Shown here in pieces: positions 7,720-11,849 of a stretch of DNA of 11,849 nt (position 1 is the stretch's first letter; every line of letters starts with the position of its first letter). The stretch spans positions 1-11,849 of the forward strand of contig CAJQMX010000096.1 in assembly GCA_905479515.1 (NCBI GenBank), in the 5' to 3' direction. A program made the translations under genes and the position numbers. The notes beneath the pieces are model-generated. The model worked only from the letters and a program-made list of their open reading frames with translations. It had not been told where the DNA came from and made no database searches. The stretch comes from an uncultured Parasphingopyxis sp. GTDB lineage: Bacteria > Pseudomonadota > Alphaproteobacteria > Sphingomonadales > Sphingomonadaceae.

Positions 7720-8601
7720 TCATGCAGTTGCCTCGAGCATATCAATCGAGCGGCGAAGGTTGGAAATCGACTGCCAGTATATTATACGCCGGGCTTTGTA
7801 GAATTGCTCAGTTTGCTTTTCACGCCCCTTCCTAGGCGGTTTGGATCGATATTCGCTCCATCGTGTCTCGACATACTCCGCCAAACTCGGAAATGAATTG
7901 TTATCGTAACTGGCGAGATCAACGAGTTCTTTATTCTGTCCGCTCGGATGCGGTAGCGAGAGGACGAGCTTCCCGGAATCCTCCAGACTGGCCTTCACGG
8001 TTTTTCCAGATGCAGTTCGCAGTTGTCCAACGGCCTTTTCGGCATCCTTGCCTAGTAGCAGAACGGCACGAATAGACGCGAAGTTTGGGTTGAGCATCTC
8101 GTCAACGAAACGATTTGAAGCACAGCGTGACGCAGCCGGATGCTTAGTCAAATCGAACGCATTTGAGCTGCCATTACAGGCAAGTGAGGCGCAGGCGACC
8201 AAGGAAGTTACATAGACGTCGGGATGCCGTCCTAGATTCCGCTTAGGAAACTCTATGCCGAGTTTATCTGCGAGGCCAAGTCCCCTGATCATGGCGATTA
8301 TATCGTGCGACAATCCTGAAAAGGCACCTTGAATTGAAGCTTCGCCATAATTGGTCGTTTGGCGATAGGCTTGGACGAAAGCTTCGATTTGGTTGCTACC
8401 GGGAGAAAGTCCTACAATAGCAACTTTAGGATTTAACTTTCCGCGTTCTTGGGGGACGTGATTGTTGAGTAGTATTGCATAATAGTGGCGGCCACTATCG
8501 TTGCCAAAACACAAATCATCTGCTGTTGCGCCCGGTCCGGGAATATTAAAAGTGCGAGCGGACGGCAAGCATGGGGCGGGGCAGATGTCTTTGAGATTCA
8601 T
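7720..8601 (-). CDS. Divergent uracil-DNA-glycosylase-superfamily-like protein
   Basis: A 293-aa soluble protein. Three landmarks of the uracil-DNA glycosylase fold appear in order: VGLSPG (63-68, the motif A position), VLLLGKDAEKAV (180-191, the strand before motif B), and LPHPSGQN (216-223, motif B, HPS). Cysteines 7, 11, 142 and 160 fall in the same order around these motifs as the iron-sulfur ligands of family 4 enzymes, and the C142-to-C160 spacing fits. Motif A lacks the Asp, Glu or Asn expected in families 1, 4 or 2/3 and has Leu-Ser instead. It may therefore act on another base, or bind without cutting. The C-terminal tail (about 250-293) is basic. The start ATG is preceded by TAAGGA nine bases upstream. 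It stands alone, in AT-richer DNA than the left-hand genes. Superfamily placement is moderately supported; the function is unknown. Confidence 0.6.
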   Translation of the reverse strand: MNLKDICPAPCLPSARTFNIPGPGATADDLCFGNDSGRHYYAILLNNHVPQERGKLNPKVAIVGLSPGSNQIEAFVQAYRQTTNYGEASIQGAFSGLSHDIIAMIRGLGLADKLGIEFPKRNLGRHPDVYVTSLVACASLACNGSSNAFDLTKHPAASRCASNRFVDEMLNPNFASIRAVLLLGKDAEKAVGQLRTASGKTVKASLEDSGKLVLSLPHPSGQNKELVDLASYDNNSFPSLAEYVETRWSEYRSKPPRKGREKQTEQFYKARRIIYWQSISNLRRSIDMLEATA

Positions 8602-8785
8602 ACTTCTTATTCCTTAGTTGATCTACAACTCACCAGATTGGCATTCCCTCGCAGAATAGCCTTTATTGAATATACGTGCACTTTAAGCATCAGATTATGA
8701 ACGATATTAATCTATAAACGCGTTCTATTCTCACAGCTCTGAGTGCAGGCAGCCAAAGGGACAGGGTTCAGGCGCGGCCTTTCCG

Positions 8786-10003
8786 CTATTTGGCCTTGGC
8801 TCTGGCGAGCTTGCTGAACTGCATGACAAAGGTGTCGATATTCAACCCCAGGTCTCTTGCATATTGACGGAGCACCGACGGCGACGGAATGCTTCCCGCC
8901 GCATCATGTTCCGCAATGCGCGCTTCAGATACGTTCATCTCAGGCCCCGGTTTGAGCGCATTTGATCGATCTCGGACGGCTACAAATGCCTTTGGCACCG
9001 AGAGTGTTTTGAAGAAGTGGATGGCTTCCCAAGTAATCCGGGCGTTCGGCCTCTCGTCCTCTCGAAGAGGGAAAAACTGTCGGCGATTTTCTAACCACCG
9101 CAAGGTCTCACGATACTCGATTTTACCTTTCACGGCGCTAATGCCTTGTTTGTTTAGCGAGTTTCGCACGGCTTGGTCGGTCATGCCGGTTAAGGCTGAA
9201 AAACTGGCGACGGCACTCTGGTCAAGCTTGTCTTCGATAAGAAACACCCCTTCCGCAATCTGCCATCGCAGATAGGCGGCCTGCATAGTTTGCTGTAGAG
9301 GGCTCATTCGGCGATCGACGGGGCTCGAGAATCGACGGCAGGGGCTTGCGACCAATGCCCCAATCATGATTTCGAGCTCATCTATGTCTTCATCGCTAAT
9401 CAGTTTCGCGGCCCCAGTTCTGAAAGCGCTTTCGAAAGCATTGAAGACAACTCGTGCAAAGTTAAAACGCGAGAGATCGATGCGGGCGGAAATGTCGGGA
9501 TCATCCGCAGAATCCAGATCAAAATCGAAGCCGATGAATGCCCGCGCAGTTTCCGAGTTGGCGACGCAACTGATTTCAGCGGCCTCTGCAACTAATGTAC
9601 GGCGGATGTCTTTCTCCAGTTCCTGTCGGGAAAAAGGCAGTTCCGGCATGGTATACGTCCATAGATCGTCGAGGCATGAGTAGGGCTCATCGACGATCCT
9701 CAGCGAGGGCGGTGTCACTAGTGATGGCGACGATCTACCGTCTGCCATCCGGATCGAATGCCCCTTTTGGACCAGTTCCAGAGCCTCGCCATAATTGTCC
9801 ACTTTTACAGCGTTTTCATCATGATGCTTAACTGCACCGATTGCAGGGTCGCCGAGCACGAAAAAATGATCTCGATTTCTCCAAGGGCGTTCAAGATTGC
9901 CAGTTTTCGGGTTGATCCGAGTTATTTGTTTGTAGTCCATGAGCTTAGGTATTCCCTTACATTTAACGGTCGATTTGTTGAGGCTGTCGGCGACGTTTGA
10001 CAT
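8786..10003 (-). CDS. Hypothetical protein with two helix-turn-helix-like segments
   Basis: A 405-aa protein I do not recognise as a named family. The N-terminal third has a WRNRDHFFVLGD segment and a region ending LVQKGHSIRMADG. The middle is acidic (FDFDLDSADDPD). Near residue 270 the pattern FSALTGMTDQAVRNSLNKQG reads as a helix-turn-helix, followed by a WLENRRQFFP element often seen after such domains. A second HTH-like pattern at about 357-392 (VSEARIAEHDAAG, then SVLRQYARDLGL) closes the protein. A DNA-binding role is likely. Starts: ATG 10003 (GTG 10006 directly before it) overlaps the upstream small gene by 41 bp, while ATG 9940 would leave a 22-bp gap with a distant AAGGGA. It is co-transcribed with the DUF4258-like gene. 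It could be a regulator, an antitoxin-like partner or a mobile-element protein. Confidence 0.65.
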   Translation of the reverse strand: MSNVADSLNKSTVKCKGIPKLMDYKQITRINPKTGNLERPWRNRDHFFVLGDPAIGAVKHHDENAVKVDNYGEALELVQKGHSIRMADGRSSPSLVTPPSLRIVDEPYSCLDDLWTYTMPELPFSRQELEKDIRRTLVAEAAEISCVANSETARAFIGFDFDLDSADDPDISARIDLSRFNFARVVFNAFESAFRTGAAKLISDEDIDELEIMIGALVASPCRRFSSPVDRRMSPLQQTMQAAYLRWQIAEGVFLIEDKLDQSAVASFSALTGMTDQAVRNSLNKQGISAVKGKIEYRETLRWLENRRQFFPLREDERPNARITWEAIHFFKTLSVPKAFVAVRDRSNALKPGPEMNVSEARIAEHDAAGSIPSPSVLRQYARDLGLNIDTFVMQFSKLARAKAK

Positions 10004-10268
10004 CACGCTTCAGTTTTTGAGTTCGAGGGGCAACAGTGATGATCTTACCGCCTTCGATGCAGACATAGAGATCCAACCAGCGCTCTATGACGCGAACGGA
10101 TCGGGGGCCTCCGAATGCTTCTTCGACACGTTTTCGGGCTTTCTTGTCCATATAAAGGATCGTCGCTCCTTCGTGCCGCATCGAGCTTCCGAAACGTTCA
10201 AAAACTTCAACTGCTAGCGGTGGGATCGCCCTTTGTTGCATTCTGACATCTGCGTGCTTCGTAATCAT
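9963..10268 (-). CDS. Small DUF4258-like protein
   Basis: A 101-aa basic protein. It starts MITKHADVRMQQRAI, the H-x3-R-x3-R pattern that opens DUF4258 and related toxin-like small proteins. The strand-rich ending ERWLDLYVCIEGGKIITVAP matches that family's closing strands, and a Lys/Arg-rich tail (KLKRDVKRRR) follows. Such proteins often sit in toxin-antitoxin-like or mobile contexts, but the biochemical role is not established. Start is well fixed: AGGAGG lies five bases before the ATG, and a strong promoter lies just upstream. Its end overlaps the start of the 405-aa HTH gene, so the two are probably translationally coupled. Confidence 0.65.
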   Translation of the reverse strand: MITKHADVRMQQRAIPPLAVEVFERFGSSMRHEGATILYMDKKARKRVEEAFGGPRSVRVIERWLDLYVCIEGGKIITVAPRTQKLKRDVKRRRQPQQIDR

Positions 10269-10290
10269 TGTAGCCTCCTAATACGGAAAA

Positions 10291-10319
10291 TAAATATACT
10301 CTTATCCGCGCAATGTCAA
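10291..10319 (-). promoter_or_regulatory. Strong sigma-70-type promoter for the DUF4258/HTH operon
   Basis: Read on the minus strand, a consensus TTGACA (10319-10314) is 17 bp from TATTTA (10296-10291). Transcription would start near 10284, leaving a short leader before the ATG at 10268. The -35 box is spanned by a small inverted repeat, CGCA (10309-10312) and TGCG (10320-10323), which could be an operator. Confidence 0.6.
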
Positions 10320-10329
10320 TGCGGGAAAG

Positions 10330-10343
10330 ATTATAAATATAAT
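10330..10343. promoter_or_regulatory. AT-only palindrome upstream of the DUF4258 promoter
   Basis: ATTATA and TATAAT form a perfect inverted repeat around AA. It lies just upstream of the -35 box of the DUF4258/HTH operon and could be an UP-like element, an operator, or a second -10 box. The surrounding gap (10269-10433) is strongly AT-rich and holds no gene. Confidence 0.35.
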
Positions 10344-10433
10344 ACTCCATCAGAGGTGTAACCTACGGATTAACTAAATAACTGATTAGAAAATGAAAAA
10401 AGAAAATATCAGACCATCTCGGGTTTTCGAAGA

Positions 10434-11117
10434 TCATACAGCCGCTGCTATCCTGCTGAGCAGGTTGCGAACCGATGACGGGTGCCAGCCCCCCCCACGA
10501 GGCGTTTGATAACCCCCTTCATTTAATGCGGTGGCGAGTTGACCGAGTGACCGTGCCCCCTCCATTCGAAGCTCTTCAATAACTGGGGCTAGCTCTAATG
10601 CGGCGGTATCCGCTTTGGCTTTGATAGCTCTCAGGCTGGCGCTATTACCCTTAGCAGCACGCCGCAGGGCAGCTGCCCCGTTAGGATTTCCCAAGGTCTG
10701 ACCTCGGGCTTTCGCAGCGGCTAATGCTTCTCGAGTGCGACTGGAGATTGCCCGGCGCTCAGCTTGGGCAACAGCGGCCATGATATGCACGGTCAATTCG
10801 TTCGCTTCCGGCATATCAGCCGCGATGAAACGGACTCCGCTGTCCTGGAGGGTGGCAAGGAAGGCGACGTTGCGGGACAACCGATCCAGCTTTGCTACAA
10901 CCAATACCGCCCCCGTTACCTTTGCCCGATGCAGTGCTTTTGCAAGCGCAGGACGGTCGGCACGGTTACCGCTCTCGGTCTCCGTGTAGTCTGACAGGAT
11001 GTCCCAGCCCCGCTCGCCACACAGTGCCTCAACGGACTGGCGTTGCGCTGCAAGCCCGAGACCAGAGCGCCCCTGCCTTGCTGTTGAGACCCGGTAATAG
11101 GCGACTACCTTGCACAT
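10434..11117 (-). CDS. Serine site-specific recombinase (resolvase/invertase family)
   Basis: A 227-aa recombinase that cuts and rejoins DNA through a phosphoserine link. The catalytic YYRVST places the nucleophile at Ser11. The arginine-rich active-site motif KLDRLSRN is at 76-83. The long E helix region holds AERRAISSRTREAL (119-132), followed by AKARGQTLGNPNG. The C-terminal segment (about 187-222) has the DNA-binding HTH pattern LGQLATALNEGGYQTPRGG, then W and SVRNLL. Length fits the small resolvase/invertase or plasmid-type group, not the large integrases. The start has AGGAGA five bases upstream. A run of eight G occurs in the codons for the GGGW segment near the end. It is divergent from the small membrane protein at 11269 and probably belongs to the mobile element. 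Confidence 0.93.
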   Translation of the reverse strand: MCKVVAYYRVSTARQGRSGLGLAAQRQSVEALCGERGWDILSDYTETESGNRADRPALAKALHRAKVTGAVLVVAKLDRLSRNVAFLATLQDSGVRFIAADMPEANELTVHIMAAVAQAERRAISSRTREALAAAKARGQTLGNPNGAAALRRAAKGNSASLRAIKAKADTAALELAPVIEELRMEGARSLGQLATALNEGGYQTPRGGGWHPSSVRNLLSRIAAAV

Positions 11118-11137
11118 GAACTTCTCCTATACAATAC

Positions 11138-11157
11138 GGCGTAACGACCGTTAGGCC
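11138..11157. promoter_or_regulatory. 20-bp inverted repeat just upstream of the recombinase gene
   Basis: GGCGTAACGACCGTTAGGCC has eight of ten matching pairs about its centre, with TAACG and CGTTA as the core arms. It overlaps the expected transcription start of the recombinase promoter, so it may be an autoregulatory operator or a subsite bound by the recombinase itself. Confidence 0.45.
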
Positions 11158-11159
11158 AT

Positions 11160-11209
11160 TATGTATAGTTGTTCTCGAAAGCTGACAATCAGATAATGTT
11201 ACCTATATC
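11160..11209. promoter_or_regulatory. Back-to-back divergent promoters sharing one -35 sequence
   Basis: On the minus strand, TTGTCA (11188-11183) and TACATA (11165-11160) are spaced 17 bp and point toward the recombinase. On the plus strand, CTGACA (11182-11187) and TATATC (11204-11209) are spaced 16 bp and point toward the gene at 11269. The two -35 boxes overlap almost fully, so only one polymerase could bind at a time. Confidence 0.45.
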
Positions 11210-11268
11210 CCTGCCTCTAGCTTATCAGTGAATGCGAGGGTTCGAGTATATCTGGAAAAAGGTAGAAA

Positions 11269-11658
11269 ATGGAAGAACCAATGTGGTTTGCCTTCGGTGC
11301 CTTAGCTCTGTTTGGCGCATTTAGTGCTGGACGCGAATATGAAACTAAGATTCAAGATCAGTTAGCCAGAAAAAGAGAGATAAGAGACCAAGAGCGTGGA
11401 GTTATCGGCGCAGTTGCCGCTGATGCTGTGCAAGAGCGAATAAGCTGGGATCAGGCTCGGAAGAGCCTGGGTAGATTTCATGCCTCCCATCCTGATATCT
11501 CGAAACATTGGGATGAACTTGACCAATCCGAACTTACCAGATTGGGCGAACGATTTATTGAGATGGAACCGACCATTCGAAAGCAGCAAGAACAAAACCG
11601 GAAGCAACTGGACGAGCTGCTAGAAAAAATGAAATCGAACCCCACCCAAAAACTTTAG
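11269..11658 (+). CDS. Small membrane-anchored coiled-coil protein, unknown function
   Basis: A 129-aa protein I cannot assign to a family. Residues 5-20 (MWFAFGALALFGAFSA) form one hydrophobic segment, a likely N-terminal membrane anchor. The remaining 110 residues are highly charged and helical in character. The stretch from about 90 to 122 (RFIEMEPTIRKQQEQ onward to ELLEKMK) suits a coiled coil. The start ATG has AAAGG about six bases upstream and a plausible promoter that overlaps that of the divergent recombinase. AT-rich codon use matches the island. Possible roles include a phage or conjugative-element accessory membrane protein, but there is no direct evidence. Confidence 0.6.
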   Translation: MEEPMWFAFGALALFGAFSAGREYETKIQDQLARKREIRDQERGVIGAVAADAVQERISWDQARKSLGRFHASHPDISKHWDELDQSELTRLGERFIEMEPTIRKQQEQNRKQLDELLEKMKSNPTQKL

Positions 11659-11849
11659 CAGCCGCGTTTTTCGATATATCTCGAGAGGCTGGTATCGGGT
11701 ACCGTAATCCTGAATCATAGAGCCAGGTTTGTGAGGTTTGCCGCTGGCGACCTTATGCCCGAGCTTAGTTGGCATACCCATGGGGGGGCTGAGCCACAGG
11801 ATTTATGTGGTGGGACGCCTCGGATATTTTCACCATATATTTGGGAGCC
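11659..11849. other. Right-edge stretch without a supported gene
   Basis: 191 bases follow the small membrane protein. Short frames are open to the right edge on the plus strand, from ATG 11755 and ATG 11780, and on the minus strand, but none has a ribosome binding site or recognisable protein. A run of seven G is at 11782-11788. I see no terminator or repeat of the tRNA end here. Confidence 0.5.

Larger units (their letters stand above)
7537..11849. mobile_element. Probable genomic island downstream of tRNA-Pro (right end outside window)
   Basis: From just after the tRNA the DNA becomes AT-richer and holds a serine recombinase, helix-turn-helix and small DUF-type genes and a glycosylase-like gene of unknown role, in contrast to the metabolic genes to the left. 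Acquisition at a tRNA 3' end is the usual pattern for such islands. Against it: no repeat of the tRNA 3' end and no tyrosine integrase are visible in the window. The small serine recombinase is not the usual enzyme for tRNA targeting. The extent is therefore inferred. Confidence 0.5.

Noticed and set aside
11755..11849. Gene starting at ATG 11755 or 11780 and leaving the window
   Set aside because: No ribosome binding site, too few codons visible, and several frames are open at once.
7537..11849. Second copy of the tRNA 3' end as an attachment repeat
   Set aside because: I looked for the T-loop and acceptor sequence and found only very short chance matches, such as GGTTCGA near 11239.

Overview
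The sequence looks like chromosomal DNA from an alphaproteobacterium, most likely a sphingomonad (Sphingomonadales or an erythrobacter relative). The left two thirds have moderately high GC, with long antisense open frames caused by GC-rich codon use. The gene types there (short-chain dehydrogenase, adrenodoxin-reductase-type ferredoxin reductase, Stf0 sulfotransferases, a large D-aminoacylase-like amidohydrolase) are familiar in that order. This placement rests on gene style and was not tested by a search.

Layout. Positions 1-734 (minus) hold most of a short-chain dehydrogenase cut by the window edge. Positions 938-2182 (minus) are a two-gene operon of exported proteins: a surface-antigen-like protein, then a periplasmic ClpP-fold serine-protease-like protein 3 bp downstream. 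A 13-bp motif is repeated three times just after this operon. A divergent intergenic region with a 16-bp perfect palindrome separates it from a plus-strand run. That run is an FprA-like ferredoxin-NADP reductase (2498-3808), an Stf0-like sulfotransferase (3864-4655), a 580-aa amidohydrolase (4771-6513) and a second, paralogous Stf0-like sulfotransferase (6551-7336). The two sulfotransferases bracket the amidohydrolase, which suggests one modification pathway on a sulfated or N-acylated metabolite. That pathway is inferred.

A complete tRNA-Pro(CGG) with encoded CCA and a good promoter follows at 7460-7536. After it the DNA changes character: it becomes more AT-rich, has poorly recognisable genes, and carries a serine recombinase. 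I read 7537 to the right end as the start of an accessory island using the tRNA as its boundary. No second copy of the tRNA 3' end is visible in the window, so the far end would lie outside.

The accessory part contains a divergent uracil-DNA-glycosylase-superfamily-like protein (7720-8601, minus) and a two-gene unit of a DUF4258-like small protein overlapping a 405-aa protein with two helix-turn-helix-like segments (10268 down to 8786, minus). It also contains a small serine recombinase (10434-11117, minus) and, divergent from it, a small membrane-anchored coiled-coil protein (11269-11658, plus). The glycosylase-like gene and the DUF4258/HTH pair are the best candidates for something undescribed, possibly DNA modification sensing, mobile-element biology or phage defence. 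Nothing in the sequence proves such a role.
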